Assembly (NCBI GenBank): GCA_900764695.1
Contig: CAAFOY010000062.1
Location: 1-59,366, forward strand
Source of the DNA: Lachnospiraceae bacterium
GTDB lineage: Bacteria; Bacillota_A; Clostridia; Lachnospirales; Lachnospiraceae
Direction of reading: 5' to 3'
Length of the DNA stretch: 59,366 nt
The position numbers and the translations under genes are program-made. Numbering within the stretch: position 1 is the stretch's first letter; every line of letters starts with the position of its first letter. Under the pieces are notes generated by a model. It was not told where the DNA came from and searched no databases. It saw nothing but the letters and a program-made list of their open reading frames with translations. This document shows, in pieces, positions 25,251 through 35,117 of this stretch.

Positions 25251-25634
25251 ATGAGTAATACAAAAAACAAGAATTATTATGGATTTAAACAGAACAAACA
25301 GGAAAATCCTTATGGACGTTATACACCGGGTACAGTTGGCAAGATTGCCATTGCAGTAACAGTACCTTCAGCTATAATTGCTTTTGTGTCAGTAATGATT
25401 GCACTTTTGACACCTATGATTCAGGCACTTATGGTTACATTGATAACATTTATTATATCTTTTGTGGGAAGTGTAATTCTTGCAATAGATATAGTAATAT
25501 TCAATAGAAAACAGAGCAAAAAAAGTGGCACATCAGACCAGCCTAAGCAGTTAGACATAATGAGAATCGTGCATTTGATAGTTGGCATTGGTGTGGGAAT
25601 TATTATCGGATATTTAATCTGGGGAAACAAATAA
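25251..25634 (+). CDS. Hypothetical small membrane protein
   Basis: The 127-aa protein has an Asn/Tyr/Gly-rich N-terminus (NPYGRYTPG), two hydrophobic segments (~30-55 and ~58-82), a charged KQSKKSG loop and a C-terminal hydrophobic segment with small residues (IVGIGVGIIIGYLIWG). I do not recognise a family. It lies between a Sm_multidrug_ex gene and a DUF4250 gene on the same strand, suggesting a shared transcript. Confidence 0.7.
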   Translation: MSNTKNKNYYGFKQNKQENPYGRYTPGTVGKIAIAVTVPSAIIAFVSVMIALLTPMIQALMVTLITFIISFVGSVILAIDIVIFNRKQSKKSGTSDQPKQLDIMRIVHLIVGIGVGIIIGYLIWGNK

Positions 25635-25672
25635 AGAAGTTGGATATGGACAATGAAATAAAGGAGACAGAC

Positions 25673-25852
25673 ATGAACAATCTACCAAAAGATCCTGTAA
25701 TGCTTCTAAGCGTAGTAAATACCAATCTTCGTGATTTCTACAGTAACTTAGATGAATTTTGCAAAGCAAAAGACGCAGATAAACAGGAAATAATAGAGAA
25801 GTTAAAAATGATTGAGTATACATATGATGAAGAAAAAAATCAGTTTGTGTAG
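25673..25852 (+). CDS. DUF4250-type small protein
   Basis: The 59-aa protein starts NLPKDPVMLLSVVNTNLRD, a pattern I recognise as DUF4250, a family of short cytoplasmic proteins in Clostridia and some Gammaproteobacteria. ATG 25673 is preferred because AAAGGAG lies 5-12 bp upstream; an in-frame ATG at 25646 lacks a good site. Function unknown. It is followed by a bidirectional terminator. Confidence 0.8.
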   Translation: MNNLPKDPVMLLSVVNTNLRDFYSNLDEFCKAKDADKQEIIEKLKMIEYTYDEEKNQFV

Positions 25853-25866
25853 AGAATAAATGAATT

Positions 25867-25912
25867 AAAAAATCCTTGCAGATTCAGAAAATGAAACTGC
25901 AGGGATTTTTTT
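25867..25912. terminator. Bidirectional terminator between DUF4250 gene and citrate synthase
   Basis: AATCCTTGCAG (25871-25881) pairs with CTGCAGGGATT (25897-25907). There is a T7 run on the plus strand and an A6 run (25867-25872) giving Ts on the minus strand. It serves the two convergent genes. Confidence 0.9.
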
Positions 25913-25943
25913 GTTGCTATTATCAAAATGAAAAATATCTAAT

Positions 25944-27326
25944 CTATCTTTTATCAAGTGGCACATAAACTGCCTTTTTTGCAACGTTCTTATATGCAGG
26001 ACGTATGATTTTGCCGGCGTTGATTAATTCTTCAATACGGTGTGCACACCAGCCGGCCATTCTGGCGGAAGCAAACATTGGAGTGTAAAGTCCGTCAGGA
26101 AGTCCAAGCATTGAATATACGAAACCGCTGTAGAAGTCAACATTTGCCCCAACACTTTTCTGTCTCTTATGAGCTTTTGAGATCACTTCAGGAGCAAGTC
26201 TTTCTACGTTTTGGTATAATGCAAATTCATCAAGACGATTCTTTTCAGCAGCAAGGTCTTTTGTGAAAGCTTTAAGAAGCTTTGCACGAGGATCGGAAAT
26301 GGCGTAAACTGCATGACCAATACCATAGATTAAACCTGACTGATCGAAAATACGCTTCTCAAGAAGAGCATTTAAATAATTCTTAATTTCGTCATCATCA
26401 TTCCAGTCATTGATTGTTTCCTTCATATGATCAAACATATGCTTAACTTTAATATTAGCACCACCATGTTTAGGTCCTTTTAATGAACAAAGGGCAGCTG
26501 CAATAGCCGAATAAGTATCTGTTCCTGAAGATGAAACAACATGGTCTGTGAAAGTTGAGTTATTACCACCACCATGTTCAGCATGAAGAACAAGAGCTAA
26601 GTCAAGGATTTTGGCTTCAAGTTCTGTATAAGAGCTGTCAGGACGTAAAAGTCTTAAAATGTTTTCGGCAGTTGACAGGTTAACATCAGGATTAATAATA
26701 TATAAATTATCACCATGATGATAATGTCTGTGAGCCTGATATCCGTAAACGGATATAAGTGGAACTCTGGCAATAAGGCTTAAGCTCTGTCTTAAAACAT
26801 TAGGAATTGAAGTGTCATCAGGATTTTCATCCCATGAATAAAGTGAGAGAACACTTCTTGCAAGAAGGTTCATCATATCTCTACTTGTAGCTTTCATAAT
26901 AATATCACGGACAAAACTTGGTGGAAGAGTTCTATATTCGGCAAGAACTTTGTTGAAATTAGCAAGTCTCTTTTCAGATGGAAGTTCGCCGAAGAGAAGA
27001 AGATAAGTAACCTCTTCAAAACCAAAACGATTCTCTTTTAAGAAACCATGAACAATATCTTCTACATCAATACCTCTATAAAAAAGCTTTCCTTCAACGG
27101 GAACAACTTTACCGTCAATAGTTTCATATGAATGAACATCACCGATTTCAGTTAAACCGGTAAGAACACCCTTACCTGTATTTCTATCACGAAGACCACG
27201 CTTAACATCAAATTTATCGTAGAGATTCGGATCAATACATGAATTATTAATACATCTGTCTGCATATTTATTAATCTGAACTGTAAGTGGATCGTCGAAC
27301 TGTTCTTCTTTTTCATTTAATAACAT
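25944..27326 (-). CDS. gltA: Citrate synthase
   Basis: Condenses acetyl-CoA and oxaloacetate to citrate. The 460-aa protein has the catalytic triad in conserved contexts: H287 (GPKHGGAN), H338 (GIGHAVY) and D397 (VDFYSGF). LHAEHGGGNNST is also typical. It is longer than the ~375-430 aa seen in many bacteria because of an N-terminal extension (~45 residues), a form common in Clostridia. The start has AGGGAGG upstream on the minus strand. With gdhA at the window end, a role in making 2-oxoglutarate for glutamate is plausible. Confidence 0.95.
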   Translation of the reverse strand: MLLNEKEEQFDDPLTVQINKYADRCINNSCIDPNLYDKFDVKRGLRDRNTGKGVLTGLTEIGDVHSYETIDGKVVPVEGKLFYRGIDVEDIVHGFLKENRFGFEEVTYLLLFGELPSEKRLANFNKVLAEYRTLPPSFVRDIIMKATSRDMMNLLARSVLSLYSWDENPDDTSIPNVLRQSLSLIARVPLISVYGYQAHRHYHHGDNLYIINPDVNLSTAENILRLLRPDSSYTELEAKILDLALVLHAEHGGGNNSTFTDHVVSSSGTDTYSAIAAALCSLKGPKHGGANIKVKHMFDHMKETINDWNDDDEIKNYLNALLEKRIFDQSGLIYGIGHAVYAISDPRAKLLKAFTKDLAAEKNRLDEFALYQNVERLAPEVISKAHKRQKSVGANVDFYSGFVYSMLGLPDGLYTPMFASARMAGWCAHRIEELINAGKIIRPAYKNVAKKAVYVPLDKR

Positions 27327-27687
27327 AAGAAAACCTCCCTTTTATGAGTGTAAAGTCTACCACATAACTTAATTTTCTACAATAAAACCATATCTAAACA
27401 TAATAAAATAAAGTAAATAGTATATTTTGTTAAGACGAAACATTAAAAAATTAGGCGAATAATAATGTGAATGTTTTTTAAAAATTAATGCATAAATATT
27501 TGCAATGAGCATATTTGATAGGATGATATTAACAATAATCTGTACTATATATCTATAGCAGTAAAGCTACTTAGTGCTAATTATTTAGAATTTAATTTTA
27601 TCTATTATACAAAATAAATGTGAAATGTGGTAGAATAAAAACCAAATATGTTGTTATAAGACAGTTAATAGAGGTTTAATAGATATA
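27327..27687. other. Divergent promoter region between citrate synthase and rarA
   Basis: On the minus strand, TTGTAG (27377-27382) and TAGACT (27354-27359) are spaced 17 bp and sit just before the citrate synthase start. On the plus strand an extended -10 (TGGTAGAAT, near 27630) lies ~55 bp before rarA, with no clear -35. The rest is AT-rich, without a gene or obvious hairpin. Confidence 0.45.
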
Positions 27688-29007
27688 ATGGATATTTTTG
27701 ATTACGCAAGAAGTGTTAACAGTGAGAAGGAATCGCCGTTAGCAAGCAGATTAAGACCTAAAACTTTAGACCAGGTTGTAGGACAGGAACATATAATAGG
27801 AAAAGACAAATTACTATATAGAGCAATAAAAGCAGACAAAATTAGTTCAATTATTTTTTACGGCCCTCCGGGAACGGGAAAGACTACATTGGCTAAGGTT
27901 ATTGCCAATACTACAAGTGCAGATTTTATGCAGTTAAATGCAACTGTGGCAGGAAAGAAAGACATGGAAGACGTGGTTGCAAAGGCTAAACAGAATATGG
28001 CAATGAGTGGTAGGAAGACTATTCTTTTTGTAGATGAAATTCATCGCTTTAATAAGGGACAACAGGACTATCTTCTTCCTTTTGTTGAAGACGGAACGGT
28101 TGTACTTATTGGGGCAACAACAGAGAATCCATATTTTGAAGTTAACTCAGCTTTAATATCAAGGTCAATTGTTTTTGAATTACATCCTTTAAGTGTGGAA
28201 AACATTAAGACACTTATACTAAGGGCAGTAAATGACAAAACTGACGGAATGGGAATTTATAACGGAGTAATCGATGATGATGCGGTTATGTTTTTGGCAG
28301 AGATTTCAAATGGGGATGCAAGAACAGCGTTAAATGCAGTAGAGCTTGGTATTTTGACTACAGATCCGGCACAGGATGGCAAGATACATATTACATTGGA
28401 AGTAGCACAGCAATGTGTTCAGAAGAGAGCATTAAAATATGACAAGTCAGGAGATAATCATTACGATACAATTTCTGCATTTATAAAAAGTATGCGAGGT
28501 TCTGATCCTGATGCGGCAGTGTATTATTTATCAAGAATGCTTTATGCAGGGGAAAGCGTTGACTTTATATCAAGAAGAATTTTGATTTGTGCGGCAGAAG
28601 ATGTTGGCATGGCAAATCCACAGGCGTTAGTTGTTGCCAATGCAGCAGCCCAGGCAGTTCATCAGGTTGGTATGCCTGAAGCCCAGATAATATTGTCAGA
28701 GGCAGTTATTTATGTGGCTTCATCGCCAAAGAGCAACTCAGCCTGCAATGCAATTTTTGCAGCAAATGAAGTGGTAAGAAGTACTGTTACAGCAAAGGTT
28801 CCGGCACATTTACAGGATGCACATTATAAAGGCTCAGCCAAGCTTGGTCACGGAATCGGATACAAGTACGCACACGATTATCCAAATCATTATGTGAAAC
28901 AACAATATCTTCCTGACGGTTTGGAAGATAGCAGGTTCTATGAACCGGGAGATTTAGGATACGAAGTAGAAGTTAAGAATTACTTTAAAAAGATAAAGGA
29001 AGATTAG
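27688..29007 (+). CDS. rarA: Replication-associated recombination protein A
   Basis: AAA+ ATPase of the RarA/MgsA/WRNIP1 family that acts at stalled forks. The 439-aa protein has Walker A GPPGTGKT (59-66), Walker B LFVDEIHRFNKGQQD, sensor 1 GATTENP and the C-terminal tetramerisation domain (HLQDAHYKGSAKLGHG). It is full length. It lies 88 bp before the unknown DUF5717-type operon on the same strand, with no terminator seen between. Confidence 0.95.
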   Translation: MDIFDYARSVNSEKESPLASRLRPKTLDQVVGQEHIIGKDKLLYRAIKADKISSIIFYGPPGTGKTTLAKVIANTTSADFMQLNATVAGKKDMEDVVAKAKQNMAMSGRKTILFVDEIHRFNKGQQDYLLPFVEDGTVVLIGATTENPYFEVNSALISRSIVFELHPLSVENIKTLILRAVNDKTDGMGIYNGVIDDDAVMFLAEISNGDARTALNAVELGILTTDPAQDGKIHITLEVAQQCVQKRALKYDKSGDNHYDTISAFIKSMRGSDPDAAVYYLSRMLYAGESVDFISRRILICAAEDVGMANPQALVVANAAAQAVHQVGMPEAQIILSEAVIYVASSPKSNSACNAIFAANEVVRSTVTAKVPAHLQDAHYKGSAKLGHGIGYKYAHDYPNHYVKQQYLPDGLEDSRFYEPGDLGYEVEVKNYFKKIKED

Positions 29008-29095
29008 TGTAAAATATCCAAATCCGGATTAAAAGGATTGTGAACTGTTTTGCATTTCCATAATCCTAAGAGAGTTAAAATCAGAGGTGAAATAA

Positions 29096-32000
29096 TTGAA
29101 GACTTTAATTGACAAGTTAGCAGCAGGAGTTTCAACATATGAAATGCCTGATGCGGAAGTTTTAGAAAACAGAATAGCCGTAGAGCTGGAAACAGGGGAT
29201 TACAAACGGGGAGAATTAAACATAAAAAGCAAAAACAATCTTCCTATAAAAGGAGTTGTATTTTCTACTGATAATCATATAACTTTCGAGAACAATCAGT
29301 TTAACGGCATTAACAATGTGATTAGATATAGCGTAAGCAGTAAGAATCTGGAGCAGGGACAGATCTGCAACGGAACAATAAGCATGGTTACAACTGCAGG
29401 GGGTTTTGACATTCCTTTTGCAATAACAATAAAGAAAAGAGAGCTGGAATCAACAATAGGAATGATTGGAGGTTTTAATGACTTCTTAAGACTTATTAAT
29501 GAAAGTTATGACGAGGCATTAATATTATTCCTTTCAAAAGAATTTAAGGAGTTTTTCCTAAAAAACGATAGTTTCGGCTCTACATTGTATGACATGGTGC
29601 TTCATAACAGTAACCGTGGAATTGCAATGGAAGAGTTTCTTGTGGGAATGGGACTAAAAAAGAGAGTTGCCATTAGTACAAAGGAGAATTATAGAGAATA
29701 TTCCAATATTAAAGAGAACTATGCAGACACGATTAATCTTGAAAGAAGTTGTCTTGGATATGCGGAAATAAATGTTACGGTTGAAGGTGATTTCCTTTAT
29801 AACTGCAAGTCACAGGTTAAGGGCGATGATTTTAATGGCAAAGTTGCAGAATATGAGTTTTATATTAATGCAGCCAGACTTCACGGAGGAAGCAACCACG
29901 GCAGATTAATTTTTGAGACAACTAACGAAACAATTGTTTACGACATTGTAATAGTAAATGAAAAAGACGAAATTAACGATTACATAGAAGAAAAGAAGAA
30001 TAACATAGGTCTTATAAAGAACTATCTTGATTTTAGAACCGGTGTTATTGATGGTAAAAAATGGATTAATGAAATGTCAAAAATGGCACAGGAACGACTG
30101 GAAAAGAACGAAGACGACCTTGTTGGTATTTTGGTTAAGGCTCAGGTGGCAATTGCTGAAAATAATACAGAGGAAGCTACATCATATCTTGACAGGGCAT
30201 CTAAGCAGATGGCAATAAAGGACAAAAATAATGTAGAAGAATACTGTTACTATCTGTACTTAAAAACATTACATAAAAACAATCCTAATTATACTAACGA
30301 AATAAAGGCAGAAATCAAGAAATACTTTGAAAGTGGTCATGACACATGGCAGTTATTGTGGCTTTTATTTTACATGGATGAAAGATATGACGAAAATCCG
30401 AGCTTAAAATATACAATGATTAAGCGAATGTTTGGAGAAGGATGTTTCAGTCCGGTTATGTATTTTGAGGCGGCAAATATTTTAATTAATCAGCCTGAAC
30501 TTTTAAGAATCCTTAACAGTTTTGAAATTCAGGTATTAAACTTTGCAGCAAAATACAAAATCGTGACAAAAGACCTTGCCAAGCAGACAGCAGAGCTCAT
30601 GATTAAGGACAAGGCATATAATGAAGGATACTTTAACATACTTGCAAGATTTTATGAGCAGACTAAGGAAGAAGAGGTTCTTACATGTATATGTACAATG
30701 ATTATTAATGGCAATAAGTTGGACCACAGCTATTCCAAGTGGCTTACAGAAGGTGTCAGGGAAGAACTTAGAATTACTAATTTGTATGAATATTATATTT
30801 ATACAATTAATACTTCTAATTATAAGCCATTGGAGAAGTCAGCATATAAGTATTTTTCTTACGGAACAGATACTTTAATGTATAACAAAGATTATTTCTA
30901 CGCAAATCTGTTAACTAACATTAGTATGTTAGAGGATGAATATTTAAAATTCCGTGACGGCGTGGAAAAATATGCAACAGAACAATTACTTAAAGGCAAC
31001 AACAATGACCATTTAAGACTAATTTACTCTAAGTTAATAACAGATGATTTCCTTGTAGGTAATATGCAGCAGGCAATGCCACAGGTTCTTAATACTTACA
31101 AGATAACAGTAAAAAATGAAAAAATAAAAACAGTTGTTGTACGTCATAAAGAAACAGAAAATATTATTACATCAACTGTGAATAACGGAGTGGCTTACGT
31201 AAGATTATATACAAAGAATCCTGTTATTTTATTTATGGATAACAAGGGCAGATTTATTTGGGAGTCTGACTATCAGATAAAACATTTAAAAATCGAAGCT
31301 CCAATTACAAAAAAAGGAAGCAGTAATCTTACTAAGCTTGTGGAAACGGAAAAGATTCTTGAACATCCTAATATGTACAAAGGTAAGGTTCAGGAATTAA
31401 AGGAAACAGTGGAAATTCCTGAATTATCAAAGCAATATCGTGATTCACTAAAGGAATTTATTGTGGATTATTATTACAAAGGCTACGATTTGGGAGAAAT
31501 GGATATTTATATTATGCAGTTTAATCTGGCAGAGTTATCCAAAGTTTCCCGAAAGAAGATAATGGAGATTTTAATAGAAAGAAATCTTATGGAAATGGTT
31601 TATCCACATATTGCCAAGTATGGTTATGAAAGCATAAAGGTAAGCTTGCTTGAAAAACTTTGTGTGGAATTGGTTAAAGAGCCTGAGTTTGACAAAAACG
31701 AAATTCTTATAGAGATGTGTGCCGAATCTTTCAGAAATGGTTGCAGGGATGAGAATGTTCTTAAGTTCTTAGGCAAGTATTATGATTCAGGTTCCCTTGA
31801 ATTATATCAGATGTTTTTGGCGGTTCAGTCAAGAAATATTAATGATAATACATTGGCTGAAAAGTTGTTGGTACAGCTTATTTTTGAAGGCAGTGTTGAT
31901 AAGTCTATTTATGAAATATATGAAGAATACATTAAGGGACCAACATCTTCAGTTATAAGAAAGGCATTTTACACATATGTTTCTTATAATTATTTTATTA

Positions 32001-32632
32001 AAAAAGTTCAATGTCCTGAAAGAGTATGGGAAATAGTCGAACAGGAATTGGAAAACGGATTTGATGTAACATTAATTACAAAAATCGCTTTTGTGGAAGT
32101 AATGTCACAGAAAGATAAGCTTACTGAAAATCAAATTAAAATAACAAAGGACTTAATTGATACTTTAGTTAAGAGCAATGTTAATTTTGAATTTTATAAG
32201 AAGTTTAATAAATGGTACAAGATTCCGTTTAATCTTTTAGATAAGACAATTATAGATTTTAGAACTAATCCGAAACATAGAGTTGATATTACTTATGAGA
32301 TTAAAAATCAGGAAGGAAAAACCGGAAAAGTTACAGAAGAAATGGGAAGCATTTATCCGGGAATTTTCTCAAAAGAAGTAATAATGTTCTACGGTGAGGA
32401 AATAGATTACAGTATAAAGGAGTATTCTAATGAATATCCGGAAGGTAAGGTTGTTGATAACTATTCAGTGAGAATATCAGAGAAGAATGCTTACAACGAC
32501 GAAAGCCGTTTTGGAATAATTAACAGTATGATGATTTACAAGGCTTTAGGCGAGGATGATGCAGCAAGAGATATGATGCAGACTTACGAACTTTGCAAGG
32601 AAGCAGGAAGAAAATTATTCAGATTATTGTAA
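29096..32632 (+). CDS. Large DUF5717-type protein: beta domains plus helical repeats
   Basis: The 1178-aa protein has no signal peptide or membrane segment. Two beta-rich domains (about 30-120 and 215-290) resemble immunoglobulin-like folds. They flank and precede a long all-helical, TPR/solenoid-like region (~310-1040), and a further beta segment follows (~1065-1150). I recognise the type as DUF5717, found mainly in Lachnospiraceae; function unknown. TTG 29096 is chosen because AGAGGTGA lies 7 bp upstream. It is the first of three closely spaced genes (30 and 8 bp gaps) with an Hsp70/actin-fold protein and a TPR protein, so they probably act together. Confidence 0.8.
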   Translation: MKTLIDKLAAGVSTYEMPDAEVLENRIAVELETGDYKRGELNIKSKNNLPIKGVVFSTDNHITFENNQFNGINNVIRYSVSSKNLEQGQICNGTISMVTTAGGFDIPFAITIKKRELESTIGMIGGFNDFLRLINESYDEALILFLSKEFKEFFLKNDSFGSTLYDMVLHNSNRGIAMEEFLVGMGLKKRVAISTKENYREYSNIKENYADTINLERSCLGYAEINVTVEGDFLYNCKSQVKGDDFNGKVAEYEFYINAARLHGGSNHGRLIFETTNETIVYDIVIVNEKDEINDYIEEKKNNIGLIKNYLDFRTGVIDGKKWINEMSKMAQERLEKNEDDLVGILVKAQVAIAENNTEEATSYLDRASKQMAIKDKNNVEEYCYYLYLKTLHKNNPNYTNEIKAEIKKYFESGHDTWQLLWLLFYMDERYDENPSLKYTMIKRMFGEGCFSPVMYFEAANILINQPELLRILNSFEIQVLNFAAKYKIVTKDLAKQTAELMIKDKAYNEGYFNILARFYEQTKEEEVLTCICTMIINGNKLDHSYSKWLTEGVREELRITNLYEYYIYTINTSNYKPLEKSAYKYFSYGTDTLMYNKDYFYANLLTNISMLEDEYLKFRDGVEKYATEQLLKGNNNDHLRLIYSKLITDDFLVGNMQQAMPQVLNTYKITVKNEKIKTVVVRHKETENIITSTVNNGVAYVRLYTKNPVILFMDNKGRFIWESDYQIKHLKIEAPITKKGSSNLTKLVETEKILEHPNMYKGKVQELKETVEIPELSKQYRDSLKEFIVDYYYKGYDLGEMDIYIMQFNLAELSKVSRKKIMEILIERNLMEMVYPHIAKYGYESIKVSLLEKLCVELVKEPEFDKNEILIEMCAESFRNGCRDENVLKFLGKYYDSGSLELYQMFLAVQSRNINDNTLAEKLLVQLIFEGSVDKSIYEIYEEYIKGPTSSVIRKAFYTYVSYNYFIKKVQCPERVWEIVEQELENGFDVTLITKIAFVEVMSQKDKLTENQIKITKDLIDTLVKSNVNFEFYKKFNKWYKIPFNLLDKTIIDFRTNPKHRVDITYEIKNQEGKTGKVTEEMGSIYPGIFSKEVIMFYGEEIDYSIKEYSNEYPEGKVVDNYSVRISEKNAYNDESRFGIINSMMIYKALGEDDAARDMMQTYELCKEAGRKLFRLL

Positions 32633-32662
32633 TCAGGGCAGACAATATAGGAGGATGAAACT

Positions 32663-33898
32663 TTGGGAAAAGGAATAATATTGGGAATCGATTTTTCCAT
32701 AGACTTTACGCAAATGGCTGTGTTGGATGATGAAATTAATCCAAGATCCATTAGTATAGGAACAGAAGATAATTTTTTGATACCGTCTGTTGTATGTTAT
32801 AACAGCGAATTAAATGAATGGTCAGCAGGTGATGAGGCTGTTAACAAAAGCAGATTAAATAATAGCACTGAATATAGAAAATTGCCGGAGATTTTAAAGC
32901 AGAACTATGGGGAAGATTTAACAAAACAGATTATTACAACGTATATGTCATATCTGCTAAAGGTTGCAGTAAATTACAGCAATGGCAAATTAATCAAAAA
33001 TGTTCTTGTAACTTTAAATGAAGTTACACCGGAAATGATTGAATTAATTACAACCGCTTTTACTAATTTAGGTTACAATGCAAATGATATTAAGATAATA
33101 AGTCATTCAGAAAGTTTTGTATATTATGTTTTAAATCAGGGAAAAGATATTTGGATTAATCAGGTTTACTTCCTTAATTTTGACAGAAATGATTTTTCCT
33201 GCAGAAAGCTTAATGTTATAAAAGGCAAGCAGGTTCATGTGGCAGATGTTACAGTTGAAGACTTAAATGACAGGATGACATATGATTCGGTAAAGAATAA
33301 CATGGATATGGCAGATGAAATTGTGGCAGATTATATGGAAGACCAGCTTAAGAAAAATGTTGTATCAGGTGTGTTTTTGTCAGGTGAAGGTTTTTATGCA
33401 GAAGGCTGGGCGAAAACTTTACAGACTATATGCAGAAACAGAAGAGTTTTTAAGGGAAATAACTTAATTGTAAAAGGTGCAGCTTACGGGGCAAAAGAGT
33501 TCTTTTATATGAAAACCCTTAAGGATTACATTATTTCATGTAAGGGCAGAACAAGAGTAAGAGTTACAATGTCTGTTAAACACAAAGAAAGAGACAGTAT
33601 GGTAACATTGTCAGATATTGGTGATTATTGGTATCAGGCAAAATCAAAAACAGAATGTATAATGGAAGAACCTACAGAAGCTGTTTTTGAAATTCATAAT
33701 ATTATGAAACATACAACAGAAGAGTTTAGAATTGATTTGACGGAATTTCCAAAAAGACCACCGAAAACAACAAGAATCAGTGTTGATTTTAAATATTTAA
33801 CAGAAAACAAATTTCAGATTACAATTACGGATTTAGGTTTTGGAGAGTTCTTTAAATCATCGGGAATGTCAGTTACAAAGGAAATAGAGATTGGCTAA
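32663..33898 (+). CDS. DUF5716-type Hsp70/actin-fold protein
   Basis: The 411-aa protein opens with GIILGIDFSIDFTQMAV, which matches the phosphate-1 strand of Hsp70 (GIDFGTTNS) with changed residues. It later has GVFLSGEGFYAEGWAKTL (adenosine-type loop) and IVKGAAYGAKEFF, the equivalent of Hsp70 xAxGAAxxA. About residues 280-411 form a beta-rich C-terminal part in place of the usual substrate domain. It may be a degenerate or specialised DnaK-like ATPase. The TTG start at 32663 has GGAGG at 32650-32654. It is embedded between the DUF5717 and TPR genes. Role unknown. Confidence 0.8.
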   Translation: MGKGIILGIDFSIDFTQMAVLDDEINPRSISIGTEDNFLIPSVVCYNSELNEWSAGDEAVNKSRLNNSTEYRKLPEILKQNYGEDLTKQIITTYMSYLLKVAVNYSNGKLIKNVLVTLNEVTPEMIELITTAFTNLGYNANDIKIISHSESFVYYVLNQGKDIWINQVYFLNFDRNDFSCRKLNVIKGKQVHVADVTVEDLNDRMTYDSVKNNMDMADEIVADYMEDQLKKNVVSGVFLSGEGFYAEGWAKTLQTICRNRRVFKGNNLIVKGAAYGAKEFFYMKTLKDYIISCKGRTRVRVTMSVKHKERDSMVTLSDIGDYWYQAKSKTECIMEEPTEAVFEIHNIMKHTTEEFRIDLTEFPKRPPKTTRISVDFKYLTENKFQITITDLGFGEFFKSSGMSVTKEIEIG

Positions 33899-33906
33899 AG
33901 GAGTAA

Positions 33907-34692
33907 ATGAATATGAATGACATAACATTATGTACAATGCATACGGAAAAGCCTTATTATATTAAAGAAATTAACAAGAATATATATTCTATAGAAGAAT
34001 TAAGTTATTACTTATTTAATTACCTTTATTTAATTGATGACCAGTTTTTCAGTGAAGGCTTAATTGATTATATTGAAAACGAACTTAAGCAACCTCACAT
34101 TGCATCAGGTATAAGACAGATTAATGCCAACAAAGGAGCTTTGGGAGAAAAGATTTCTTTTCTTATAAAAAACGCTGGTTACTATACTGAGCGTGAAGCA
34201 GAAAAATTAGAAAACCATCTTGTTATGCTTAGTTCAAAAACAGCAGCAGAAAGAATTAAGGCTAAGGCAGATATTTTGATGGAAACAGACAAGTATAATA
34301 TGGCAATTAATTACTATAATAGTATTTTAAGTAAGTCCATTAATACTGATTTGCCTGAAAGATTTTATGGTGATGTTTATAACAATCTTGGTGTGGCTTA
34401 CGCAAGATTGTTTGAATACGACCAGGCTGCAACAGCTTTTAGATGTGCTTACAGGCTTAATGCTTCGGCAGAGTCTTTGGAATCAATAATAATGTGCGAC
34501 CTTATTACCGATAATGAGAAGCGACTAAAAATGGATAAGGACAAATATGGTGTTTCCGACACTGTTATCAACAGAATTAAGACAGAAATAATTAAGCTTA
34601 ATGCTGAAATTAAAACAGGTTGGAACAAAAAACAGGAAGATCAATATATGCAGCAGTGCAAGAAAGAATATATTGTAGAAATAAACAGTTAA
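33907..34692 (+). CDS. TPR-like protein of the DUF5717/DUF5716 operon
   Basis: The 261-aa soluble protein has an N-terminal part with an acidic/tyrosine-rich helix (IEELSYYLFNYLYLIDDQFF) and a C-terminal half with tetratricopeptide-like helices (AINYYNSILSKS; YNNLGVAYARLFEYDQAATAF). TPRs normally bind partner proteins, which suits an adaptor between the Hsp70-fold protein and the large repeat protein. It starts 8 bp after the previous stop (GGAG upstream of ATG 33907; ATG 33913 is also possible). It is the last gene before the valS T-box. Confidence 0.78.
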   Translation: MNMNDITLCTMHTEKPYYIKEINKNIYSIEELSYYLFNYLYLIDDQFFSEGLIDYIENELKQPHIASGIRQINANKGALGEKISFLIKNAGYYTEREAEKLENHLVMLSSKTAAERIKAKADILMETDKYNMAINYYNSILSKSINTDLPERFYGDVYNNLGVAYARLFEYDQAATAFRCAYRLNASAESLESIIMCDLITDNEKRLKMDKDKYGVSDTVINRIKTEIIKLNAEIKTGWNKKQEDQYMQQCKKEYIVEINS

Positions 34693-34709
34693 ATGTTTTG
34701 TGAACATAG

Positions 34710-34738
34710 TTGACAAACCAATTTAAAATTATTATTAT
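34710..34738 (+). promoter_or_regulatory. Promoter of valS
   Basis: TTGACA (34710-34715) and TATTAT (34733-34738) with 17-bp spacing, just upstream of the T-box leader. Confidence 0.8.
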
Positions 34739-34749
34739 TAGTTCATATA

Positions 34750-35007
34750 TGGAAATGCGTAGAAGAAAAGGAGTAGCAGATAACCTTTTAAAGAGAGAGA
34801 GGGACGGTGGAAGCCTCTTAAAGCAGTGTCTGTGAAGGTAGTTTTGGAGCAGAGATGATGAATTAAGTAGTTGTCTACGGTTCGTCCCCGTTACAGGATA
34901 TGATAAGTGAAAGATAAAGGTGGTACCGCGAGCAATCGCCCTTTATGCGGTACCGGCATTATACATAAGAAAGTCGTGCTGATACTGCAAAGGAGAGCAC
35001 GACTTTC
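34750..35007 (+). promoter_or_regulatory. T-box leader of valS
   Basis: It contains a stem I with AGAGAGAG and a GGTGGAAGCC distal loop, a GTA codon at 34838-34840 in the expected specifier region, and the T-box AAAGGTGGTACCGCG at 34917-34931. Its TGGT would match an A discriminator base, as in tRNA-Val. The terminator arms are GAAAGTCGTGCT (34969-34980) and 34996-35007. The T-box class is certain; the exact specifier register is less sure. Confidence 0.88.
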
Positions 35008-35117
35008 GTGTTTGTTCACGAAAATCCGGTGCAGACAAAAATGATAATAAATTAAAAAAATAGGATATGGTATGTTAATAACATTCCTATGAAAAAGGTT
35101 ACGATTGGAGAAGAAAG

